Positions 54,111 through 64,000 of a stretch of 64,000 nucleotides of DNA are shown one piece after another (within the stretch, counting starts at the first letter, position 1; the number at the start of each line of letters is the position of its first letter). Source of the stretch: Sorghum bicolor (taxonomy: Eukaryota > Streptophyta > Magnoliopsida > Poales > Poaceae); the NCBI RefSeq assembly GCF_000003195.3, contig NC_012877.2:14687344-14751343 (forward strand), in the 5' to 3' direction. A program made the translations under genes and the position numbers. Under the pieces are notes generated by a model, which saw only the letters and a program-made list of their open reading frames with translations, searched no databases and was not told where the DNA came from.

Positions 54111-54707
54111 TTAATAGTAATTATATAATTGAGGAGGAGGAGCCCAAGACGAATAGGTCAAGGAGAAGGCGATGTACCTGCCACTAGAAGAAGAAGAATG
54201 TTGTGGACGGATGGGCCGACTATGAAGGAGAGATTTGAAGATTCAAAGATTGATACCCCGACGAGGAGAACACCATCAAGGAAGAGGTACCAATAGAAGA
54301 AGAGATAGTGTTTCAAGATACTCTCTCCTCGAATTCACCATCACCTACAGGGGAGGTACGGAAACCAAAGGTAAAATCAAAATCAAATCCTGTACAAGAC
54401 AAAGCACCTGTGACGTCGTCCGATGTGCTCCTCAATCATTGAGCGAACCAGAAGGTCCTGTTCGGAGGACATAAAATCACCAAACACCATGCCAAGAGGT
54501 AACTTGGTATTTATCTGCACTTTCTTTTAGCATGTTTATTTTTCTTAACTGCATTAGTAGTTGCATCTTTATTATTTCTGCATTAGAAAAGAAAATAAAT
54601 ATGTATTGAATTGCATCTAGAAAATTGCTAAGCCCCATGTATTTAATATGTGATGTAAGAGCTCACATACTTATCTACTGTGGGGGCACAAAAATAAGTT
54701 TTAGCAT

Positions 54708-55471
54708 TGTTGACGCAAAAACAAATCTGCAAACACAAAGGGCTAATACCCGATTCAAACGTTGAGGTGTGCCAGCCGATTTGACCTAACAATCGACAAA
54801 GGTGATAACTTGAATACTTTGGTCCTGACAACAGCGATGCGCCTAGATGCCACAGCCAAGAGGTATTCATGTGGAACTTGAGAATTCGTCGAGTGTTGCT
54901 CGATGAATCCCTAAGAACTCGTAAATAAAAGAAAACTTGCAAGTTGACGAAATTGCCAAAAAAGTAGATGTAACAGTAGATGTAAAACTTGTGTATGATA
55001 TTGATTGATTGTCCTTCTTACATTGCTACTGGATCTATATTTATACCCTAACCTAAAGAGTCACAACCGTATACGACTAGGACTTTAATTCTAAACAAAA
55101 CAGGACCCTTACATAAGGCAAACTCTAACAAATATGGAAAACTACCACCTATCTATTCCAGCACCGGCTTCAATTACGATGACACTTTTCATCGGCTCAG
55201 CATCATCAACATATCTTGTTGCCTCCTTGTATCTTAGCAATTTCCATACCCTTCTTCATCGGTATTGGTAATCATCGGTCATCGGCACTCAATCGGCAAT
55301 GATCAGTAGCTATCATCTCAACCCTCAGGCCAGCAACATCTTCCACCTGTCATACTATCATCGGCATTACCCACCATCGGCAATCATCTCACCGGTTTGA
55401 CACAATATTTTTCCAACTACCGATCAGCTCTCCCCGGCCATCCTAACTTGCGCCTAAAAACGGTGTCAACA
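54708..55471 (-). mobile_element. E9 3' LTR
   Basis: 764 bp, from TGTTGACGCA to GGTGTCAACA. A minus-strand TATA (GGTATAAATATAG) lies at about 55036-55047. The left half of the U3 side is rich in CATCGGCA-type words that recur through the element. Confidence 0.85.
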
Positions 55472-55487
55472 CATGCCCCCCAATTTT
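55472..55487 (-). promoter_or_regulatory. Polypurine tract of E9
   Basis: The minus strand reads AAAATTGGGGGGCATG next to the LTR. Confidence 0.75.
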
Positions 55488-55873
55488 GGAGTATGAAATC
55501 ATTAATGGTCCAAAATTTTGTCCAGATAATTACAACCTTTCCATAATCACTTCCTTCTGGTAAAAATTTATTACCAAATCCAAACAATCTCAATCCTGAT
55601 TTCCATATCTCAGTAAACATTGTCGAATCTTTCAACCATCAGATTCGAATCACCTAGAAAACGCTCACAGACAACTTTTCTGTTAGGATTGATTGCCGAT
55701 TGACCGATTAAAAGATCATGTACAGTGAAATATCACCAAAATCATGATTACTTGCCGTCAAATCACCTGTACAATCCCTTGATTATCGTGTGAACAGTTA
55801 CCATATCCATCTGAACAACCTCGAATTTCACGGATACACCAAAGAGATAAGTCAAAAATACCCCTGCTCATTT

Positions 55874-55884
55874 CAACATATAAA
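55874..55884 (+). promoter_or_regulatory. TATA box of the E9 antisense gene
   Basis: CATATAAATAC stands ~165 bp before the ATG at 56046, followed by a C-rich leader with CTCCACCTTGCC. Plus strand, against the LTR promoter. Confidence 0.55.
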
Positions 55885-56045
55885 TACTTCCTTCCCCAAT
55901 ACTCATTCTCCACCTTGCCATTCTCCATTCCCAAGTTCATCTTCCCGGCGGCAACCTCAACGAAAAGCTCAGGAATCTCCAGCAGCAAAAAGCTTTTTCT
56001 CCCAGAATCTTCAGGCCTCCAACTCTTCCTTCTTCCCAGAAGGAA

Positions 56046-59000
56046 ATGGCTGTCAACTTCATTGTGCCTGAGGTAAGTCCATCCCTATCTCCTCTTTTCT
56101 TTACTGTAGTTCTTTGTATTCTTGCAGATTCATATACATAGTATTTTTTCTTCCTATTTTTCTGCCTTTTTGATCCAAAACTCTAGGATTTGAGTGACAA
56201 GATTGTTATTCGCACTGAGCATCCCCACCTCGAGTGCCTGGGTCCAATGGGTAATCCAGATCCCACCGATCTGATCAACATAGAAACCAATAGAATTCCC
56301 TTTAGAGCTAAAAACTTCTCCTTAGATCTATGGAAGGATACTTTCTGATACTGGCCAAAACCCACTAAGGGATGGAAAGACTGGTTTCTGAGGGTCGGTA
56401 AGACAAATGAAGTGTTCTAGGGGGAGCACAAACTAGACCAATGCATCAGACTTTCCATTGCTGATATGGAAAATAATGAGTCGATGATGATAGCGGCCTC
56501 ATACTTCTGGTCAGACACCTTCAATGCTTTCATTTTTGGTCACAGCCCAGCTTCCCCTACACCTGTCGATGTCCTCATGCTCACTGGGTTGGACATCACA
56601 ACCGCCGATGACAGTACCATTTTCAACCGAAAGACTGAATACAAAGTAGAAACTCGTAACATCGGTGGTTGGTCGGGATATGTCCAGAAATATCGGCAGA
56701 CTAGATCGGTTGGTCAGAGAGAGCACGCCACCTTCCTCAACATGTGGCTAGACAAGTTCATCTTTTGGGCCCGATCGGTAGGGCCCACCTCTGTTTACCT
56801 ATCGGCAGCACAGTGACTAGCCAATGGTCACCGATTCTCCCTTGGCCGATACCTCTTGGGTTCTGTCTATCATCTCCTCCATCAAGTGGCTAAAAAACTC
56901 CTGCTAGGTGAACCCATCAGCAACTTGGGAGGTCCTTGGTGGTTTATTAATATGTGGCTCAATGCCCATATGCATAAACGCCTTCAGTGGGATTTCTTTG
57001 CACAGTGGTTTCCACGAGATATTGCTGAGGACCATGAGCTAGCAAAGGATGAATCAGCAACACGCTCGCCCCTTAATTATGGTGAAGCCATCATAGTCCT
57101 TCCTGGGACCGATGCAAACGAGAACCAGATCGAGTGATTCTTCCAAACACTTTATAATGGTCTTTCCAAGGATCATCGGGCCTGGATGCCCTATGAAGAA
57201 GAAGAGTCCAGTTTTCCACTCACTTTCCACCCTTCCGATGATGCATTCAACAAGGATAATGATTTGATGATGGCAATCATCACCCCAAGAGCAATCCCAG
57301 TAAACAACTTTGGTAGCAGGAAAAACACCAACACAACCTATGAGTTCTATAACCCATCGGCATTATCTCATCAGCTGGCTTTTGGTCAGTTGCCCATTAA
57401 ACTCTGCTATTCCGATGTAGTCAAGCCAAGGGAGATGATAACCAGTAGACTTGAGTGGATCAGAATAGCTCAACTCCAGCCAGATGCCGATACAACATAT
57501 ATTGATCTATTAGCTTGGGTTCCGGCCCTTTTCATCACCCAGTCATATAAGCTATTGTGGGAAGAATGGAAAGAGCATCTATTCAAGGTATCCGTTCATA
57601 TGTACCAAAACATGATTGATCCTGAGCACGAGGTCCCTGATGATGTTGTAAGTCTCTTTCCAATACTCAGTCTTTTCATCAATTTTAACTTTATCGGCAA
57701 CACATTTCTTTATTTTAATAGGTCGATGACCCGGCACCAGCAATGAGCAGAAGTGGACAGCCTATCAACCTCCTCCCGGTGTCCCCAATTTCTTTGATCG
57801 GCCACAACGCTCCAAGCTTGGCAGTTCTGATGCACCGAGGCGTCCGCTTCAAGAAGATGACCACCAAACGGTCAAAAACCTCCCCATAGGTAGCTGCCGC
57901 CACTCTGGCACAAGCTTTCAAGGTAAATTTTCAAATTTCCTTCTTATTATGCTGATTTCATCCCATATTTACATTATTCTTTCAGGGTGCATCGGTTACG
58001 AATGGAACATCATCAGTAACTTCGTTTTGTAACATGCATTTTATTCTTCAAATTTGAACCATATTTCTCTGCTTTTATATCTAACCCATAAAACTTTGAA
58101 TCTTATGACAGCAAACTGGTGCATCGGCAAAGACCAAAAGTGCTCAATCATAGGGTACCGATGCCCCCGAGTCCAATCAAGCTCTTCCTAAGAGAAAGGC
58201 CCCGAAAAGCACCAAGATCCAGCCAAAGCGATAGAGAATAGCACCATCTTCTCCACCTCAGCCAGCACCCTAGATCCAAGCAGCACCCTCTTCTCTGTCT
58301 CATCCAGCGCCCTAGACCCAAGCAGACCTAGCCGATGTATCTGAGCAGGTCACCGATCCAGTTGACCTAGGTACTTCATCAGCCGTTCCTCCTGAGTAGA
58401 CGATCACCATCCCTCCTCAAGGTAAAATACCGATCATAAAATTATTACCGAGGGCCCTTTTATAAATACCATCATCACCTTTGGTAATTTCAGTTGAAAA
58501 TATTCCATCGGCAGCCCCAGCCGATCAAGTCATAGTGCAATCCACATCTCCAAGTCAAAGACAAGAAATTGCTTTGAAACAAGTAAGCTTATCCGATCCA
58601 CTAGACTTTGTATTATCGGTACTTAACTCTAGTTAATTCATTTTCTCCTGCTTCCAAGAACAAGACTCTCCTGATAGCCTATTCTCCTTTGCCATCGACA
58701 TTTCTGATGATGATGGTGAAGAGGCAAGTTCTTCAATGGCGCTCGGAATTGCATCGGCAGAGATCAAATCCAAGCTAGAAGATTTACTGGCTCTGTTGCA
58801 GTAGGACACAGCTCAGCTAGTAGATGACTCTAATCCGGCCAAGATTATCTTTAAGGGCCGCCGCGGTCAGATTCCTGCCGATGCTGAGGAGATACTTTTT
58901 CAGGCCGCCCATTTGGAGAGCCGCCAACTTCAATATCAGAAGGCCATTCAACGCCTTGTAAGTAGAGCCGCCCACGCCCAAGTCAAAGAGGAGATGCTAC

Positions 59001-59353
59001 AAGTGAAGTGCGCTGCCGATGAGAAGCATAAGAGCATCGGCACTTTGCAATCCACGGGCGTTGAACTGAAATAGAAAATCTCCGATTTATCGGCAAAGAG
59101 AGAGGCTTTGCTTGCTGAACTCAGACAAGTGGAGGTAGCTTTGATCCAAGCTCAGCAGGAGGAAAGCCAACTGCCCGACGTACTCAGAGATCTTCAGCAG
59201 GAAAGGGATGCCCAAGCTCGCAAGGCGCTGCAAATGAAGAAGAAATTGAAACCAGTGGGAGGCTCAACCGATGAAGATACCAAAGAGATAGAGGAAGCCA
59301 ATCAGATTCGCCTGAGTGCGATATCGGCTATCCAAACTTTGCTAAATTTGTAA
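56046..59353 (+). pseudogene. Antisense plant-mobile-domain gene of E9, multi-exon, four or more nonsense codons
   Basis: Exon 1 56046-56072 (MAVNFIVPE), intron to 56186, exon 2 56187-57647 (487 codons, no frameshift), intron to 57721, then several short exons to a stop at 59353. Exon 2 has the plant mobile domain (PF10536, aminotransferase-like) pattern: TDLINIETNRIPFRA, FWSDTFNAFIFGHSPASPTP, DVLMLTGLDITTAD, FLNMWLDKFIF, SLGRYLLGSVYHLL, LGGPWWFINMWLNAHM. Stops at 56346, 56418, 56814 and 57135 sit at codons such as TGG or CGA changed by one base. The 3' exons (58700-59340) encode a Gln/Glu-rich coiled coil (LQQERDAQARKALQMKKKLK). The E1 gene has the same position and orientation but a different N-terminal family. 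The role is unknown. Confidence 0.75.
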
Positions 59354-59510
59354 ATCTTTTCATCGGTAGTGTGCCTTATCAGTCCTTTTCAAAACACCAG
59401 CATTTGATCTAGCTGATAGGATTATTATCAGCATCTAAACTTCTTAAGCGTTGATCCAGATACATTGTCATTTTGTTTAGCCGATAGGATTGTTATCAGC
59501 ACTTAAACTT

Positions 59511-60431
59511 TTATGCATCAACCCAAATACTCAGGTAGTATCTTTTTAAATATTTTACATTTAATGCCTTGGGAAAGTCAACTCCTTCGAGAGTTTCTAA
59601 AACACAAGCATTGCCTGAGGCAGATCGACTTATCTGATAAGGACTTTGCCAATTAGGAGACCATTTTCCAAATTTTGAACTATTAGTCCCAATCAGTAGA
59701 ATTAATTTCCAGACCAAATCCCCATCGGCAAACTCCTTGGCCTTTACCTTTCTATCATACCACTTAGACACTCTCTTTTTATTCTCTTCTATGCTGATTA
59801 AAGCTCTTAACCGATGCCCTGCTAAATTATCCAACTCATCTTTCATTAGAGCGGTATAGTCATCAGCATTTAACTCATCCTGAGAAAACATTCGCCTAGA
59901 ACAAGTTTTAATTTTCCAAGGTAGTACTGCATCATTTCCATATACCAGTTGATAAGGTGACACTTTGGTTGCACCATGACACGCCATCTGATACGACCAT
60001 AAGGCTTCATTTAACAGAGTATGCCACCGTCTAGGATTTTCCTCAATTTTCCGTTTAATAAGCTTGATAATCCCTTTGTTGGAAGCTTCGACCTGTCCAT
60101 TGGCTTGAGCATAGTAAGGAGAAGAATTCAACACTTTAATCCTCATGTTGATTGCAAATTCATCAAACTCCTCTGACATGAACATAGTGCCCTGATCGGT
60201 AGTGATCGTTTGAGGAATGCCAAATCGGTAAACAATATGCTCCTTTATAAAATCAATCATATTGGCTGATGTTACTTTCTTCAAAGGAATAGACTCAACC
60301 CATTTAGTGAAATAATCAGTGGCAGCAAGGATAAACTTATGCCATTTACTCGATGGCAGATAAATTTGACCGATGAGATCAATAGTCCAACCTCGGAATA
60401 GCCAAGGTTTAATAATAGGATTCATAGCCAA
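59511..60431 (-). pseudogene. E9 integrase
   Basis: Open for 306 codons. GWTIDLIGQIYLP has the first catalytic Asp, IDFIKEHIVYRFGIPQTITT continues to DQGTMF with the second, and NGQVEASNKGIIKLIK has the Glu. [34 protein letters not shown] and the C-terminal LNVKYLKRYYL follow. The zinc finger part lies upstream of a stop at about 60434 in a decayed stretch (60432-60712) that still reads CHSxxxGGH-free fragments only. No chromodomain. Trailing 59354-59510 is spacer to the antisense gene. Confidence 0.8.
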
Positions 60432-60712
60432 TGCGGGCGCCCTTTGAATATTGCCAAACTTCTAACATCCTTGACACGAAATACTTGAAACAATCCTCAA
60501 GGATAGTCGGCCAATAGTATCCATTCCTTCTAATCATCTACTTCATTTTAAAAGCCGACTGATGCGCTCTGCACACTCCCTCATGGATTTCACCCATTAA
60601 AGTTTTGGACTCATCATCACTAAGACATCTAAGTACAATTCCATCCACAGTACGATATTACAATTCATCATCAAGGAGCACATATTTGGTAGCCTAAAAT
60701 CTAACGCGTTGT

Positions 60713-61393
60713 TCAACATTCTTGGAGGGATCTCTCAACAATCCCTTTCCTCCATTCATCGGTATTGATTGCCGATAATGACACCCCCAAGATGGGTTGG
60801 TATCCCGAGGCATCCTGAGCCAATCGATTAGCTTCTTCATTATGTAACCGAGGAATATGCTCTAAGCGGAAATCTCTGAATTCCTTCAATAATTGTACAC
60901 ACCTTTCATAATATGCTTTCAAAACTTCACTTCGGCACTCATAAATCTCAGCCAACTGATTTATAACAAGCATAGAATCACCAAAGATTTCAACAGCATC
61001 GGCATGAGCTTCCTTTAATAACTCTAATCCTTTGATTAAAGCTTGGTACTCGGCTTGATTGTTTGTCGATGTAGCAACAATCGGCAAAGAAAATTCATAT
61101 TTCTTTCCTTGAGGAGAAATCAACACTATACCGATACCTGCCCCTCGATCACACATAGATCCATCAAAGAAGAGCGTCCAAGGAGCAATCTCCAAAGCAC
61201 CCAGCAAACCGCAATGCTGAGTAACACAATCGCCCATGATCTGCCCTTTAAGTGCCTTAGCTGATTCATAATGTAAGTCAAATTCTGATAATGCCAATAT
61301 CCATTTGCCGATTATACCACTCATAATCGGCATCGACAACATGTATCTGACCATGTCATCCTTGCATATGACAGTACATTCGGCCGATAGCAA
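60713..61393 (-). pseudogene. E9 second (archaeal-type) RNase H
   Basis: WTLFFDGSMCDRGAGIGIVL, STNNQAEYQALIKGLELLKE, VEIFGDSMLVINQLAEIYEC and HIPRLHNEEANRLAQDASGY give the D, E, D, D residues of the additional RNase H found in Tat elements. It is separated from the first RNase H by a frame change near 61390. Confidence 0.82.
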
Positions 61394-62337
61394 ATAATGT
61401 CATAACTTGATACAAGAAAAGTGCAGGCACAAGCATAATTTTCAATAGCCGAATACCTTGTCTCAGCATCCACCAATATTCTACTTAGGTAATAAATTAC
61501 ACATTCTTTCCCTTCCAATTCTTGAATGAGAGCCGAACCGATGACCGCATCATCGGTGGATAAATATAATCTGAAAGGCTTTCCATGATGAGGCGGAACC
61601 AAGACTTGGGGATTTGCCAAATAATTATTAATTTCATCCAAGGCTACTTGTTGCTCTTTTAATTTAAGCAAAGGGCTGAAAGCTCGGATCTTACCCGACA
61701 AATTGGATATAAATCGTCTAATAAAATTAATTTTGCCGATCAAGGACTGAAGCTTAGTTTTATCAGCACGAGCAACTATTTTGTTGATTGCATCAATGGA
61801 TCTCCTGCTAATTTCAATTCCTTTCTGATGCACCATAAAACCCAGAAACTGACCTGCCAATACACCAAAATGCACATTTATTAGGGTTTATCTTCTGACC
61901 ATGCTTCCTTTTCGCAAATCGGCTAGATATTTTATGAAATCTTCAGACTTAAACACCACATCGTAAATATAGATTTCTACTAACTTGCCGATGAACTCAT
62001 GGAAAATAAAATTCATGGCCCTCTGATAAGTAGCACCAGCATTTTTCAAGTTTCGATACATTACATATGGCATAGTGTTAATTGCAGCACCTCCATCAAT
62101 AAGTATTTTGGAAATTAGCTGCCCATCAACCCTGCCTTTGACAAACAAAGCTTTAAGATGATGTCTTTCATCATTGGAAGGCTTCTCAAAAATAGCTGTC
62201 ATTGGATCAAGTGCCAACTGAGCTATCTGATCAGGGAGACTTATTTCCTCATCATCACTAAAGGGCACAAGAAACTCCATCGGCAACATAAACACCATGT
62301 TAACATCTGCCGATGGTCCTTTTCCCTTGCGATCCAA
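61321..62337 (-). pseudogene. E9 protease joined to a truncated reverse transcriptase, and first RNase H
   Basis: The frame from 62337 reads a protease end, LISKILIDGGAAINTMPYVM, and passes directly into the RT segment [20 protein letters not shown]. Everything between (protease C-terminus and the RT fingers, with the first catalytic Asp region) is missing. The RT motif is IYIYDVVFK where Y-I-D-D is expected, so one catalytic Asp is Tyr. A stop at 61888 follows an indel. The continuation from 61875 gives FLGFMVHQKGIEIS, LIGKINFIRRFISNLSGKI and YLSRILVDAETRYSAIENYA (connection and RNase H). Confidence 0.78.
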
Positions 62338-64000
62338 TTGCTGCCGATCCTCAGACTTAGAAGATTTTTCTTCCCTATTTAAATCTTCCTCACGCTCTCA
62401 TTGCATTCTCCTCCTCTGTGTCCTTGTTAATCTCTCTGGGCACCACCGGGGAAGCTTTGTCTTCCACACTAGTTGATAGCTGATTTCCTTTGATTCTGCA
62501 CGATGAATATTTGAATCTATGCAAAATATAAACTCATCGGGAACTTGTGCATCTACCATTTCTTCAAGTTCCTCCTAATTTTTGGGGAAAGAACTAACAC
62601 GTTCACCAAGCCTATCATGCACATTGAGTTTGCCCCCAGCCGATCGTGTACTGACATTCTTCCCTTGATCGGTCCATTGAAACGTCGATCATCGTTTTGG
62701 TACCTCTGATGTGACCGATCATGCCGATGATAACCATTACGCTCAGGGCAATCTTGAATAGTTGGCAGCTTGATATTATGCTCCTAGCAATGAACAAAGA
62801 ATGGGCAATCCCAATGATCCCTATGTTGATTCCACTCTCGTCGGCACCTCTCTTCTTCCTGGCGTCGATCTTATTGCTGATGGCGATACCGATCTTCGCG
62901 CTGCTGCCATGTTTCCTGATGCCGTCTATGAGTAGTCACGACACCAGATCAGGGAGGCCATCTAGAACTGCAACCTTCCCTTATCAAACCCTTTCCCTTA
63001 GCGTCATCAGTAGTTACTTGATGCTGAGGGTCTACCGATGCGCTCTTTTCAGCTGCTTCCGATGTTAAGACCTTAGTCTTACCTTTGGCGTCTAACATAT
63101 TTTTAGGAAATGGATGTTGGTCAATCTTCATCAGCTTCTAAGTTTTGGAGCTATCAAACTTAATTCTCCCAGATTCTATAACCGATTGCAATTGCTGCCT
63201 AAACACTTTGCATTCATTTGTGCTGTGTGATGTTGCATTATGCCATTTGCAGTAGTTGATTTTCTTTAGCTCTTCTGCCGATGGGATTACATGATTAGGT
63301 GACAACTTAATTTGTCCTTCCTGAAGCAAGAAATCAAATATCCTATCGGCTTTAGTGATATCAAAAGCAAACTTTTCTGGTTACTTTTGACCAAAAGGAC
63401 AAGACATCAACTTTTTGTTTTTTACCCACTCTGCCAAGCCGATGACTGGTTCTTCATCAGAATCAGAACTCACTGCCTCATCAACAAATGATACTTTCTT
63501 ATTCCAGGCTTTTCTAGATTCAAAAGTCTTGACATCTTGATCAGAAATCCTTTGCACCAAATGACTCAAGCTTTCAAATTCTTGAGAAGCATATTTATCT
63601 TTGATATGTGGCAATAACCCTTGGAAAGCCAAATCGGCTAACTACCAATCGTCCAGGACCAGACTGTAACACTTGTTCTTTACATCCTACAGCCTTTGTT
63701 CATCATTACGTTGTCTCAATCTTACTAAATCGGTGATCTTTTTCTCATGCACTCTAGAAAAGAAATACTTGTGAAACTGCTTCTCTAGATTGGCCCATGT
63801 AATGACTGAGTTTGGAGGCAACAAAATAAACCAGGTAAAAGCCGATCCCAAAAAAGACGATGAAAATAAACGAACTCTTAATTCATCTCCGTTGGCTGCC
63901 TCTCCACATTGAATGATGAACCGATTGACATGTTCCATGGTTGACGTGTCATCTTGCCCAGAAAACTTAGTGAAATCCGGTACCTTGTACCGATTTGGGA
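62338..64000 (-). pseudogene. E9 gag, truncated by the window edge
   Basis: From 63938: EHVNRFIIQCGEAANGDELR, FLGSAFTWFILLPPNSVITW, LEKQFHKYFF (capsid), a TAG at 63687 and another at 63642. Then AFQGLLPHIKDKYASQEFES, SDSDEEPVIGLAEWVKNKK, a stop at 63381, and a KINYCKWHNATSHSTNECKV knuckle-like motif (~63240). The same frame continues to about 62949, after which it decays with a frame change. This is the Tat-type gag common in grasses. The start lies outside the window. Confidence 0.78.

Larger units (their letters stand above)
50735..54707. repeat. Inverted repeat: E4 3' interior against the 54.4-54.7 kb segment
   Basis: About 50735-51070 is homologous to the reverse complement of about 54440-54707. 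Shared text on the plus strand of the right arm is TTCGGAGGAC, AAATCACCAAACACCATGCC, AAGAGGTAACTTGGTATTTA, TAACTGCATTAGTAGTTGCA and ATACTTATCTACTGTGG. The arms are parts of two related Athila-like elements in opposite orientation. Confidence 0.7.
54708..64000 (-). mobile_element. Tat-lineage element E9, 5' end beyond the window
   Basis: The 3' LTR at 54708-55471 is followed by a PPT, a plus-strand antisense gene with a plant mobile domain (56046-59353), then minus-strand integrase, second RNase H, RNase H/RT remnant, protease and gag up to the window edge. Two RNase H modules and the antisense gene mark the Tat lineage. It is inserted into the tail of the plus-strand Athila fragment; AGCAT (54703-54707) is the left target block. 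The coding region has deletions, frameshifts and many stops, so it is much older than E1. Confidence 0.85.

Overview
This 64 kb window is plant nuclear DNA made almost entirely of nested LTR retrotransposons. Ty3/gypsy elements of three kinds are present: a Tekay/Del-like LTR family, Tat-lineage elements with a second (archaeal-type) RNase H, and Athila-like elements with a tRNA-Asp-type primer binding site. PF04195 (Transposase_28) and plant-mobile-domain genes run antisense to gag-pol in the Tat elements, and GC-rich U3 palindromes recur in the Athila LTRs. Together these point to a grass, probably panicoid (sugarcane, Miscanthus or sorghum type); this is inference. I found no host gene, rRNA, tRNA or CRISPR.

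Layout. 1-632 is the 3' end of a Tekay-like LTR. 633-2514 is AT-rich with diverged ~180 bp repeats. 2515-6437 is the 3' LTR of an old Tat element (minus), split by a 2.8 kb Tekay-like solo LTR (3396-6197, TSD TTAGG). 6438-9744 is the 3' interior of that Tat element with a decayed antisense PF04195 gene on the plus strand. 9745-10940 is an Athila-like LTR on the plus strand, cut by element E5, whose left LTR is 10941-12383 (minus). E5 carries gag and protease, no visible pol, and an ATHILA ORF-1-like gene behind its own TATA box.

E5 is interrupted twice. The first insertion is E1, a young complete Tat element (16953-28825, 460 bp LTRs differing at two sites, TSD TTCAC). The second is E4 (LTR 29795-48737), which sits in the E5 gag and is split by E2 (30053-47602, TSD AGTAC). 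E2 is in turn split by E3 (36357-45675, TSD CCCTC). This gives up to six layers. 48738-51240 is the 3' interior of E4. 51243-54707 holds plus-strand Athila-like protease fragments and one LTR. 54708-64000 is a further Tat element (E9, minus) that runs off the window and has an antisense plant-mobile-domain gene.

How the parts work together. Sense gag-pol frames supply capsid, protease, reverse transcriptase, RNase H and integrase; all are broken here, mostly by nonsense codons. Extra non-gag-pol genes sit near the 3' end of E1, E3, E5, E9 and the old Tat element, and four of them have a recognisable TATA box of their own. The only intact multi-exon gene is the antisense gene of E1: six exons and 928 residues with every junction in frame. 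The most novel-looking features are these separately promoted accessory genes, the LTR-like internal promoter in E3, and the shared loss of the protease catalytic Asp in E2 and E3.
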